From JBOGXA01 sp050694175 (GTDB lineage Bacteria > Actinomycetota > CADDZG01 > WHSQ01), in the NCBI GenBank assembly GCA_050694175.1, contig JBOGXA010000004.1, forward strand, positions 1 to 64,000: a stretch of 64,000 nt of DNA, read 5' to 3'. The translations under genes and the position numbers were made by a program. The notes under the pieces were generated by a model. The model searched no databases, had not been told where the DNA came from, and worked only from the letters and a program-made list of their open reading frames with translations. This document shows positions 51,157 to 59,373 of this stretch, one piece after another (the first letter of the stretch is position 1; each line of letters opens with the position of its first letter).

Positions 51157-51246
51157 CCGGAGGGACCAGCCGGCCCCGCAGTCAGTCCACGAGTTTGTGA
51201 CTGATTGCGAACGATTCGGAGGGGTAGCGCGCCGACCTGAGCGAAC

Positions 51247-52683
51247 TCACGCCGCGCGCTTCTGTGGGGTCGGCGGCTTGAAGCCTTTGCGCGCCATCGC
51301 TCCCCACTCGGTCCGACCCCTGACGAACTTGAAGAGCCCCCGCAGCCGCCACAAAAGGGTCAGTTGCCGGTAGCCGAAGTTCTCCACAACTGCCCATCCC
51401 AGCAACAGCATCCGATCCTTGAAGTCTCCGTATCTGTGAAAACTCCACTCCTCGAGGGCAAGGGTGAACAGGCTCAACACCAGGCCGTATCCGTAGGCGA
51501 CCAGGAAGAACAGGATCGCAAAGTCCGTATCCAACAATCCGAAGGCCAATCCGAGCACAGCACCGAGCAGACCGACGGCCTCGACCACGGGTGCGAGCAG
51601 CTCGAAGACTAGGAAGTACGGGTAGACCACCATCCCCAGCAAGCCGTAGCGGGGCCGCAAGAGTAGCGTGCGGTGCCGCCACAAGACGTCGGCCAGGCCC
51701 CGGTGCCAGCGATCGCGCTGTCGCCCCAGGGTCGAGAAGGACTCGGGCACCTCGGTCCACGCGACCGGATCGGGGATGAACTCCACCCGGCTGGCCGTCC
51801 CGCGCTCGAGCCCGATCCTGCGCAGATGGGCCACCAGCTCCATGTCCTCGCCGACCGTGTCGTGGAGGTAGCCGTCGGCGGCGATCATCGCATCACGCCG
51901 GAACAGTCCGAAGGCACCGGAGATGATCAGGTTCCCACCGAGGTTGTTCCAACCCAAACGCCCGAAGAGGAAGGCTCGTAGATACTCGACCGTCTGCACT
52001 CCCGCCAGCCAGTTGCGTGGGGCCCGCGCCGCGACGATCCGTCCCGACCGAACCTCTGATCCGTTGGCGACTCTGATCGTGCCCCCCGCCGCGACGACGT
52101 CGTCTGCCATTAGAAAGGGCCGGGCCATCCGCAGCAGAGCGTCGGGCTCGATCAGAGTGTCGGCATCCATGGCGCAGACGAGCTCTCCCCGCGCCACGTT
52201 GAGCCCTGCATTGAGCGCATCGGCTTTCCCCCCGTTTTCCTTGTCGACGACCACAAGGTTGGGGTTGATCCGCGACCGATAAAGGCCTCGCACCGATCGT
52301 GTCTCGATCTGCCGGCGATAGATGGGATGAATCGGCACGAGCTCGAATTCGTGCATGACGACGCCGAGGGTGCCGTCGGTCGAGCCGTCGTTGACGAGGA
52401 CAACCTCGAGGTTCGGATACTGAAGCGTCAGGAGCGCATGCACGCTTTGGACGACGGTTGCCGCTTCATTGTGTGCGGGAGTGAGCATGCTTAGGGAGGG
52501 GGCGACCTCCGAGCCGAGAATCCGCCAACCGCTCTCGCGCCAAACGCGCATGAGATGACTTCCCATCTCTATGACTGCGCTGACCAAGAGAACCCCGTAG
52601 AACGTGTTGATCAAGAAGAAATAGATGAGAACAATCAACTCGACCTTCACCACAACGAACTCCGCGGCGGACTCGAAGCTCAT
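51247..52683 (-). CDS. Membrane-bound family 2 (processive, BcsA/IcaA-like) glycosyltransferase
   Basis: 478 aa. One N-terminal membrane helix, then a GT2 domain with the UDP-binding Asp in VNDGSTDGT (about 98), DxD motif AMDADT (173-175), acceptor motif GEDMEL and (Q/R)xxRW as GRQRDRWHRG, and several C-terminal membrane helices. These are the marks of processive synthases of cellulose, hyaluronan or poly-N-acetylglucosamine type. No PilZ domain. Last gene of the operon; ATG overlaps the HEAT-protein stop (ATGA). It probably makes or extrudes the exopolysaccharide controlled by the upstream signalling genes. Confidence 0.9.
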   Translation of the reverse strand: MSFESAAEFVVVKVELIVLIYFFLINTFYGVLLVSAVIEMGSHLMRVWRESGWRILGSEVAPSLSMLTPAHNEAATVVQSVHALLTLQYPNLEVVLVNDGSTDGTLGVVMHEFELVPIHPIYRRQIETRSVRGLYRSRINPNLVVVDKENGGKADALNAGLNVARGELVCAMDADTLIEPDALLRMARPFLMADDVVAAGGTIRVANGSEVRSGRIVAARAPRNWLAGVQTVEYLRAFLFGRLGWNNLGGNLIISGAFGLFRRDAMIAADGYLHDTVGEDMELVAHLRRIGLERGTASRVEFIPDPVAWTEVPESFSTLGRQRDRWHRGLADVLWRHRTLLLRPRYGLLGMVVYPYFLVFELLAPVVEAVGLLGAVLGLAFGLLDTDFAILFFLVAYGYGLVLSLFTLALEEWSFHRYGDFKDRMLLLGWAVVENFGYRQLTLLWRLRGLFKFVRGRTEWGAMARKGFKPPTPQKRAA

Positions 52684-53741
52684 GCCGACGTGCTCCTCAC
52701 GCTCGTGTCGGGAAGGTCGAGAACCTGCCTGGCCATATCGGCGGCGAAGTGATCCCGGTCGTTGAGGCTGCGGCGCAGGAGCAGGAGCCCGGGGGTTCCG
52801 AGCGCGCGCAAGGCGAGCGCCGCTTCGCGCCTTACCTCCCAGGACTGGTCGCGCAGCAGTTTCGCGAGCGGTGCCGCGACCGGCCAATGTCCGAGCTTCC
52901 CCAGCGATCGGGCAGCAGCCGCGCGCACATCCGCAGAGGGGTCCGACAATCGAGCCAGGAGGACCTCGATGCCCTCCCGGCCCCCAAGACCCCCGACCAC
53001 CGATACTGCGAGCGTCCGAACCTCCGGTCGTTCGTCCGAGCACAGATGCAACGCCGGCCCCAGGAAGCGTGGGTCGGACAGGCCCCCGGCGACCCTCAAC
53101 GCGGCGGTCAGTTCGTGCAGCGACCTCCGTCCCGTGAGCAGCCGCCTCGTTAGCGGATCGACCGCGGCGGAGCCCAGCCTCAGAAGGGAATCCTGCACGG
53201 TGAACCGACACAAAGTCTTGGCGTCCCCGAGCATCTCGACGAGGCTCTCCGTCACCGGGCCGACCGGATGCTCCGCCGCCCACTCCGCGACCTGGGCCCG
53301 CACCTCATACCTGGGATCGCGAAACATCGACGGCAACACGGACTCGCCCCCTCCCAGAATCGTTAGAAGGCGGGCACCCTGGAGTCGGCGCCACCAGAAG
53401 ACGCTCGTGCACTGCCGTTCGGCCCGCTCCACGAGTCCCACGTCGCGAGCTAGCCCGGTCAGCCTCTCTCGCTGGAGGCCGGAGAGATTGGGAGCCAGGT
53501 CGACGAACAGGCGCACCTGAAGCCGAAACGGCAACGAGCACAGAAGGGCAAGCCCGTCCGGTCGGGTCGCTCCCTCGTCGAGCGCTTCTACGATTACCCG
53601 GGCCCCCGTGACCGCCTTGAACCGAAACCGCTGCTCCCACCACCGCTGGTGAAGAGCGTGAACCATGATCACGACCAGCGCGACGCCGGCCGCTACCACC
53701 TGAGCGGCAATCGCCATCAGCAGGATCTTGTGCGCCGTCAC
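52680..53741 (-). CDS. Membrane-anchored HEAT-repeat protein
   Basis: 353 aa. One N-terminal membrane helix (ILLMAIAAQVVAAGVALVVIMVHAL), then helical repeats; from about 160 to the end they are clear HEAT/PBS-type units (RYEVRAQVAEWAAEH, RPEVRTLAVSVVGGLGG, SADVRAAAARSLGKLG, SWEVRREAALALRALG). A protein-protein scaffold. The GTG overlaps the hub regulator's stop (GTGA) and its stop overlaps the glycosyltransferase start. It may link the signalling hub to the synthase at the membrane. Confidence 0.85.
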   Translation of the reverse strand: MTAHKILLMAIAAQVVAAGVALVVIMVHALHQRWWEQRFRFKAVTGARVIVEALDEGATRPDGLALLCSLPFRLQVRLFVDLAPNLSGLQRERLTGLARDVGLVERAERQCTSVFWWRRLQGARLLTILGGGESVLPSMFRDPRYEVRAQVAEWAAEHPVGPVTESLVEMLGDAKTLCRFTVQDSLLRLGSAAVDPLTRRLLTGRRSLHELTAALRVAGGLSDPRFLGPALHLCSDERPEVRTLAVSVVGGLGGREGIEVLLARLSDPSADVRAAAARSLGKLGHWPVAAPLAKLLRDQSWEVRREAALALRALGTPGLLLLRRSLNDRDHFAADMARQVLDLPDTSVRSTSA

Positions 53742-56155
53742 CTGCTGCTGCCCAGTGCTCTGCGAATGCGTTGCATGAGGACGGGAACCGAGAACGGTTT
53801 TGCGACATGATCGAATGCGCCGAGCTCGAGGGCCTTCAGTACTTCGAGCTCGTTTGCACGAACGGTGAGCATGATCACGCGCGTGCCACGCAGACCGTCG
53901 TTCTGCGACAGACGTCTTAGAACACCGAGCCCGTCAAGTCCCGGGAGGTTGACGTCTAACAACACGACACGGGCGCGCAGCTGTGGTTTGGGGCCCCCCA
54001 GCACCTCGACCGCTTCGGCGCCGTCCCTCACCCAATGGGCCTTGTAGCCTCTCGTTTCCAGGGAGTGCATCAGGAGCTGTCCGAGAGCAACATCGTCCTC
54101 CACCAAGACGACGTCGTTGCGTTCGACAACGGCACCCCTTTCCGGGTCCCACCCGGCGGGCAGCACTCGGTCCCGCCCCGATGTCTTCGCTTGACGCATG
54201 GCCTCGTCGGCGGCTCGATAGAGGTCTTGGAGATCGCCGCCATCTTCGGGGAACTGGGCCACGCCTGCGGAGAACGTCAGCCGGAATGGAGAACCGTCGG
54301 GCCCGACGAACTCGATGGGACGGAAGTCCTCGAGCATCTCGGCAGTTCTCTGGACGCCGTCGTCCCGAAGCATCCCGTACATCCCCAGAACGAACTCGTC
54401 CCCAGCCCAGCGCGCGACGATGTCCTCACCGCGGAATGTCTTGCGCATCACTTCCCCGAGCTTGCGAAGCGCGCGATCCCCGGCCCCGTGGCCGTGGCGA
54501 TCGTTGACCGACCGTAGATTGTCCACGTCCAGCACGGCGACACAGAGCGGTTGGTTGTAGCGCTCGGCCAACTTCAGATAGCCGTCGAGAACTTGAGTCG
54601 ACTTGCGGCGATTTGCGACGCCCGTGAGCGAATCTGTCTCGACGACGCTGCGATAGAGGTGCATGCGTTCCAGCCGGTTGTTTATACGCGTAATGACCTC
54701 CGGTCCCACGACCGGTTTGGTCAGGTAGTCGTCGGCGCCGGCGGCAAAGACCTCGTTTACGGTCTCCGCCTCCTGGTGTGCGGTCAACAGAAGGATCGGG
54801 AGGCCGGCCCACCGGGGGTCATTGCGAACCACGCGGCACAGCTCGAGACCCGAGATGTTAGGCATCTCGAGATCGAGAAGTAGCAAGTCCGGAGCTGACT
54901 CCTCGAGCACGTTCCAGAACTTCGTCGGGTCCTTGAGGCAGGTCACCGCGAGCCCCTTCGGTTCCAGAAGCGCCGCCAATATCTCCAGGGTGCCCGGATC
55001 GTCGTCGACGGCGAGAACGCTGAGCTCGCCCGACTTGGTGACCTCGACGTGACGCTCGATTGCGTCGATCGCCGCGCGCGCCGGAAGCGACCGATCCAGA
55101 AACCCCTTTCCCCCGCGCCGGGCAACCTCGACGCGATCGGTGAACGTGTCGGAGGACGTGAAGACCAGCACCGATGTCGGTGACGTGCCCCGTGACAATC
55201 TCTCGATCAACGCCAGCTCCTTCTCACTGCGTCGCTTGTCGAGCGTGAGGTCCAACAACGCAACGTCCGGGCTCTCGACTCGGGCAGCTCGACCGGCCGC
55301 TGCCACGCTAGACACAGAGACGATGCGCATTCCCCTGGTGGCGGCCTCGGCTCCCAACCGGCTGTTCAGCTGATCGTCCGCGCTGCAGATGAGCAAGAGC
55401 GGGGAATCCTCTGCGCGCGATGCGACCTCCTCGGAAGCGTCGACGAGAGGTGCCTGCTCGAGCTCATCGCGCAGTTGAACCACGAGCTCCGACAGGCGCA
55501 GGGTGTGGGCCTCATCCAGGAGGGACGCATCCTGAAACGTCAGTTCCATCTCGCGCGCGATGCGTGAGCCCTCGGCGAAGCCAAAAGTCCCTACCGAGCC
55601 GGCAAGCTTGTGCGCCTCGGACTGGGCAGTTCGCCTCAGATCCTCCTCGAGGTTCCCTTCCAGAAGCGATGCGACGGCGTCCTCCAGAACCTCCACCTGT
55701 TCGATGATCGTGGCCCTGTTTCGCTCCCAGACCGCGGCAATGACACGAGAGGTCCGCTCGCGGCGGGCACTGGCCTCGTCGTGGGCGTCGGCCAGACCGG
55801 CCAGTGCTGCAACCTGGCGCGCCAGCTCGTCTTTGTCCACGGGATGGAACAGCAGCCGATTGACACCGAGCACGTCCACGAGCGTCCGAGCGAGATGCTT
55901 TCGGTGTTTTTGCTCGACACAGTAAAGGACGGGAAGGTCACCGTTGGTCGAGCGTTCCCTGATCATGCGCAGGACGGTCATCGCATTGGGGCGTTTCAGC
56001 TGGTGGTCGAGCACGAGCAGTGATGCGCCCCCCTCGAGCTGGTCCACAAGCTCCTGTCCGGTGCGCGCATGGGGCACCGAGACTCCCTCGAAGCGACCCT
56101 GCAACCAGGAGGCGATCTCGGCATCAAAGCCGGCCAGCAGAATGCGAGGGGTCAT
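53738..56155 (-). CDS. Multi-receiver signalling hub: REC-Hpt-REC-REC-GGDEF-REC diguanylate cyclase
   Basis: 805 aa, domains in order. Degenerate receiver (about 1-120, Asp50 kept but acidic pair incomplete); Hpt with phospho-His in SEAHKLAGSVGTFGF (near 181); second receiver-like domain (LLDLTLDK, about 250-370). A canonical receiver follows (AVDDDPGT...LLLDLEMPNISG, Asp near 425), then a GGDEF domain with RWAGDEF (near 580) and an I-site RGED five residues before it. A C-terminal receiver (VEDDVALG...VLLDVNLPGLDG, near 732) ends the protein. It should join phosphorelay input to c-di-GMP synthesis. 17 nt after the single-receiver gene. Confidence 0.88.
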   Translation of the reverse strand: MTPRILLAGFDAEIASWLQGRFEGVSVPHARTGQELVDQLEGGASLLVLDHQLKRPNAMTVLRMIRERSTNGDLPVLYCVEQKHRKHLARTLVDVLGVNRLLFHPVDKDELARQVAALAGLADAHDEASARRERTSRVIAAVWERNRATIIEQVEVLEDAVASLLEGNLEEDLRRTAQSEAHKLAGSVGTFGFAEGSRIAREMELTFQDASLLDEAHTLRLSELVVQLRDELEQAPLVDASEEVASRAEDSPLLLICSADDQLNSRLGAEAATRGMRIVSVSSVAAAGRAARVESPDVALLDLTLDKRRSEKELALIERLSRGTSPTSVLVFTSSDTFTDRVEVARRGGKGFLDRSLPARAAIDAIERHVEVTKSGELSVLAVDDDPGTLEILAALLEPKGLAVTCLKDPTKFWNVLEESAPDLLLLDLEMPNISGLELCRVVRNDPRWAGLPILLLTAHQEAETVNEVFAAGADDYLTKPVVGPEVITRINNRLERMHLYRSVVETDSLTGVANRRKSTQVLDGYLKLAERYNQPLCVAVLDVDNLRSVNDRHGHGAGDRALRKLGEVMRKTFRGEDIVARWAGDEFVLGMYGMLRDDGVQRTAEMLEDFRPIEFVGPDGSPFRLTFSAGVAQFPEDGGDLQDLYRAADEAMRQAKTSGRDRVLPAGWDPERGAVVERNDVVLVEDDVALGQLLMHSLETRGYKAHWVRDGAEAVEVLGGPKPQLRARVVLLDVNLPGLDGLGVLRRLSQNDGLRGTRVIMLTVRANELEVLKALELGAFDHVAKPFSVPVLMQRIRRALGSSR

Positions 56156-56172
56156 GGGCGCAGCCTCTCGGG

Positions 56173-56550
56173 CTAGGGGGCCCAGCCCAGGGTGCGGGAC
56201 ACCTCGTCCGCGAGGGTGAGCGGGTTGAAAGGCTTCGCGATAACTCCGTTCACTCCCAGGTCCATGAAGCTGCGATGGTCTTCCGCCTGCACCTTGGCGG
56301 TGAGCAGCACGATCGGGATGTCCTTTGTTGCATCGTTGCCCTTGAGCACCCCTACGGTTGTGGGACCGTCCATCTCAGGCATCATGACGTCGAGCAGGAT
56401 GACATCGGGTGGCTCGGCAAGCGCCCTCGCGATACCTTCCTCTCCCGACCCGGCGGTGACGACGTTCCAGCCCGCCATGGTCTCCAGAGTCACTTGTGCC
56501 ACTTCCCGGATGTGCTCTTCATCGTCGATGATGAGAACCGAGGGGGTCAT
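56173..56550 (-). CDS. Single-domain response regulator
   Basis: 125 aa receiver only: IDDEEH acidic pair, phospho-Asp in ILLDVMMPEMDG, Thr in LLTAK and Lys in IAKPFNP. CheY-like, no output domain. The ATG overlaps the histidine kinase stop (ATGA). It could carry phosphate from the kinase to the Hpt of the next protein. Confidence 0.92.
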   Translation of the reverse strand: MTPSVLIIDDEEHIREVAQVTLETMAGWNVVTAGSGEEGIARALAEPPDVILLDVMMPEMDGPTTVGVLKGNDATKDIPIVLLTAKVQAEDHRSFMDLGVNGVIAKPFNPLTLADEVSRTLGWAP

Positions 56551-58136
56551 CGCACCCACCTCTCGAGAGCGTCCGACTTCCGCTCCGCCAACGCTGCGTG
56601 CGACTCGGTTCGGTTCACCGTATAGCCATTAGCGAAGCCCGAAGCGTCTGTCTTCGCGAGCGGAAGCGTGAACGTGAACGTGCTTCCCTTCCCGAGCACG
56701 CTCGTTGCCCAGATGCGTCCGCCGTGTTTCTTGACGATGCTCCGACAGATGGAGAGCCCCAGGCCTGTACCGCCTTTCTCGCGCGAGTCGGATGCGTCGA
56801 CCTGCTGGAAGCGCTCGAAGATCGTCTCCAAATGGTGGGGCGGGATACCGCGGCCCTGGTCCCTCACCTCCACTTGCAGCTCGCCGTCGCGTCGCTCGGC
56901 GCTGACCCACACCCGCCCTCCCCAATCCGAGAACTTGATCGCGTTGGAAAGCAAGTTTGTGAGTGCCTGCTGAATCCGGTCTGGATCGACGGACAGCTGC
57001 GCCCACATGGGCGTTACGGCCACGGTGACGCCCGACTCCATCGCAAGCGGGCGAATGGTTTCAACGGCCTGGGTCATCAGGTCGGCCGCATTACATGGCT
57101 TCAGGTTCATGATCACTCCACCCGAATCGAGTTTCTCGATGTCGAGGATGTCGTTGATCAGGTGGACGAGGCGCTCGGAGTTTGAGATGGCGATGTCCAA
57201 CATCCGGCGGCCCCGCTCGGGAACATCTCCCAGCATCCCCGATGCGATGAGTCCCAGCGAACCCTTGATTGAAGTGAGTGGCGTCCTCAGTTCGTGACTG
57301 ACTATAGAAACGAACTCATCTTTCATGCGCTCAACCGCGCGCCGCTCCGTAACGTCTCGAAACAGGATCACGACACCCCGACTGATGCCGTCCTCGACGA
57401 GCGGCGTGCATGTGTATTCGACGGCAAAGCTGCTGCCGTCCTTCCTCCAGAAGACGTCGCCGTCGACGTATCGGGCCTCGCCGTCCGCCAGCGTGAGGTT
57501 GATGGTGCATTCGGTCTCGGGAAGGGGGCTGCCGTCGGCCTGCGAGTGGTGCACGAGGTTGTGGTGAGGTTTCCCGACCAGCTCCTCCAACGACCGGCCC
57601 AGCATCCTGGCCGCGGCTGGATTCGCAACCGTCACACCACCATCGGCGTCGAGCGCAAAAATCCCTTCGCCGACGGCCGCCAGGACCAGCTCGTCTCGCT
57701 TTCTGAGCAACTCCAGCTCCTCGTGGACCCGACTGCGTTGGGCGATCACGCGGTTGATGGACGACGCCAGATCCGCGTAGTCGTGCGCTCCCTTCGCCGG
57801 GATCCGATGCTCCAGGTCCCCGTCCCTGAAACGCTCAATGCCGGTAAGCAGCCGGCGCACGGGGGCTCCCACGAGCTTGCGCACCGAGAAGATGGATGCG
57901 GCCGCCACGACCAGACCGAGAGCCAGGGTCGCGTAGATGCCGGCCCGGGCGCGGTCGAGGGCCCCGCGCACCGCTCGAACGGAGGGCGCGACCGCACGCC
58001 CACTCGTCGGCTGGGAGGTGGTCCTTCCGATGGCGTCGGAGGCGCTCTCGAGACCGCGCAGACCGAAGAGCCCCGAGGCAAACAGGATGGCTCCGAGCAC
58101 CCCGAATGCAAGCGAAAGGCGTCTTGCGGTCCTCAC
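56547..58136 (-). CDS. Hybrid-free sensor histidine kinase with HAMP and PAS domains
   Basis: 529 aa. Two membrane helices (about 8-28 and 66-86) enclose a short outside loop; HAMP (to about 140), PAS (GIFALDADGGVTVANPAAARMLG), HisKA with phospho-His in VSHELRTPLTSIKGSLG (near 280) and HATPase_c with NLLSNAIKFS, DQGRGIPP and GGTGLGLSI. GTG with AGGGAG 5-6 nt upstream. First gene of the five-gene operon. Confidence 0.92.
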   Translation of the reverse strand: MRTARRLSLAFGVLGAILFASGLFGLRGLESASDAIGRTTSQPTSGRAVAPSVRAVRGALDRARAGIYATLALGLVVAAASIFSVRKLVGAPVRRLLTGIERFRDGDLEHRIPAKGAHDYADLASSINRVIAQRSRVHEELELLRKRDELVLAAVGEGIFALDADGGVTVANPAAARMLGRSLEELVGKPHHNLVHHSQADGSPLPETECTINLTLADGEARYVDGDVFWRKDGSSFAVEYTCTPLVEDGISRGVVILFRDVTERRAVERMKDEFVSIVSHELRTPLTSIKGSLGLIASGMLGDVPERGRRMLDIAISNSERLVHLINDILDIEKLDSGGVIMNLKPCNAADLMTQAVETIRPLAMESGVTVAVTPMWAQLSVDPDRIQQALTNLLSNAIKFSDWGGRVWVSAERRDGELQVEVRDQGRGIPPHHLETIFERFQQVDASDSREKGGTGLGLSICRSIVKKHGGRIWATSVLGKGSTFTFTLPLAKTDASGFANGYTVNRTESHAALAERKSDALERWVR

Positions 58137-58372
58137 ATATGCTCCCTGTCCTGTCCGATGGCCCGGCGCGACCGGGTCAGCACCCAGCGGCAGCGGGGGC
58201 GATGACCCCCGCCCTGCGCCACTAGTTCTTCGGCACGCCCTGGGGGCAACTCAATTAATGGGTCGGTCCAAACCAGGTCAAAGCGCCCGAAGCGGGGCAG
58301 GGATTTACGCACGGGGCCTCGTGTGGACTCCTCCACCATCTCGGCGGACGCGGAGGAGGCGATACTCCAAAG
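58137..58372. promoter_or_regulatory. 236-bp divergent control region between the signalling operon and the LMW phosphatase
   Basis: Contains a 7-bp hairpin GCGGGGG/CCCCCGC with a 6-nt loop (58193-58212), 57 nt from the kinase start, and a GATACT box (58361-58366) 6 nt before the GTG of the phosphatase. No known riboswitch consensus was recognised. Confidence 0.4.
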
Positions 58373-58969
58373 GTGTTCGCGATCTACTTCGTTTGCACCG
58401 GAAACCGGTGCCGCAGCCCCGCGGCCGCAGCCGTGATGGGGCGCGTGACCGAGGGCATCGGGGTCACCGTCGGCTCCGCGGGGCTGCTGGAGCTCGCGGG
58501 GGAACGCCCGCCCTCTGAGACCGTGGCGGCGGCCAGGGGGCTGGGATTCGACCTGCGCGGCCACCGGTCGGTTCCCCTGTCTGGAGTGGACCTGTCGGGC
58601 GCCGATCTGGTCCTCGGTTTCGAGCGCCGTCACGTCGCCGGGGCGGTGGTGGACGGAGGCGCTGCCCACGACCGCACCTTCAATCTCATCGAGCTGTCGT
58701 CGCTGCTGCGGGATACGGCGTCCCCTTCGCCGCCGGCGAGCGATCCCATCGACCTGGCCCGTCTCCGGGTGGGCGCAGCCCATCGAGCCCGAGTCGAAAC
58801 CGCTCGTTTTGTGCCGGGCGAGGAGGTATCAGATCCAATGGGTCGCGCTCTGCCGGCCCACATCGACATGGTCGAGCGGGTCCGGAAACTGTGCACTGTG
58901 GTTGCCGCCGAGCTGTTCGGGGCCGACGCAATACATCCGTCGGCAACCCGAGCCGGCCCCGACCGTTGA
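58373..58969 (+). CDS. Low-molecular-weight protein tyrosine phosphatase
   Basis: 198 aa. The N-terminal P-loop VCTGNRCRSP (CX5RS, Cys8) and the acid in VSDPMG are those of LMW-PTP/Wzb enzymes. About 40 residues longer than usual. Wzb-type members reset tyrosine kinases of capsule and exopolysaccharide synthesis, which suits its place divergent from the glycosyltransferase operon, though an arsenate-reductase-like role is not excluded. GTG start with GATACT 6 nt upstream. Confidence 0.82.
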   Translation: MFAIYFVCTGNRCRSPAAAAVMGRVTEGIGVTVGSAGLLELAGERPPSETVAAARGLGFDLRGHRSVPLSGVDLSGADLVLGFERRHVAGAVVDGGAAHDRTFNLIELSSLLRDTASPSPPASDPIDLARLRVGAAHRARVETARFVPGEEVSDPMGRALPAHIDMVERVRKLCTVVAAELFGADAIHPSATRAGPDR

Positions 58970-59049
58970 CCTGAAGGTCAAGTACCCGTCGGCTACCGTC
59001 GTGTCGAAGAGCGTGCGAACATGCGCAAGGCCGAGAGGAGGTGGTGGCG

Positions 59050-59235
59050 GTGAGTTCGGTAGAGATTGACGACCTACTCCAGGCGGGCCTCCTCGAGCCG
59101 AGGTCGGAACCGCACCTCAGCTCGAAGGGCCGCGACTGGCTGCGCGCCCTGGAGGGCCTTCAGACAGACGATGTGACGCAGGCCGGGTCTTCCGACGAAG
59201 ACTTCGTCCAGTCGACGAGCGCCCTGTTTCGCTGA
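59050..59235 (+). CDS. Small acidic protein, wing-like fragment
   Basis: 61 aa. AGAGGAGG precedes the GTG at 59050 by 9 nt; GTGs at 59041 and 59044 are closer. The segment LLQAGLLEPRSEPHLSSKGRDWLRALE resembles the end of a winged-helix regulator, but the rest is missing. Function unknown. Confidence 0.5.
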   Translation: MSSVEIDDLLQAGLLEPRSEPHLSSKGRDWLRALEGLQTDDVTQAGSSDEDFVQSTSALFR

Positions 59236-59258
59236 GACCCAGCCCCGACCCGACCACA

Positions 59259-59272
59259 CCGGCTACCGCCGG
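59259..59272. terminator. Weak hairpin after the small acidic protein gene
   Basis: CCGGC and GCCGG pair over 5 bp around TACC, 24 nt after the stop at 59235; followed by an A-rich stretch on this strand, so weak as an intrinsic terminator. Confidence 0.3.
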
Positions 59273-59373
59273 ACACAAAACCCCGGGCGTCGTTGATGCG
59301 CGCCGGCGGCCGGCTCCCTTAAGCTGGCCCTCCACTTTGATCTCCCAGGACCTTGAGGAGGCGCGAGGCCAAC

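Noticed and set aside
51182..51204. Second hairpin after the glycosyltransferase as a terminator
   Set aside because: Only 6 bp with an 11-nt loop and no T-run.
58137..58372. c-di-GMP riboswitch before the signalling operon
   Set aside because: Only a simple 7-bp GC hairpin is visible; no GEMM-type conserved strings.
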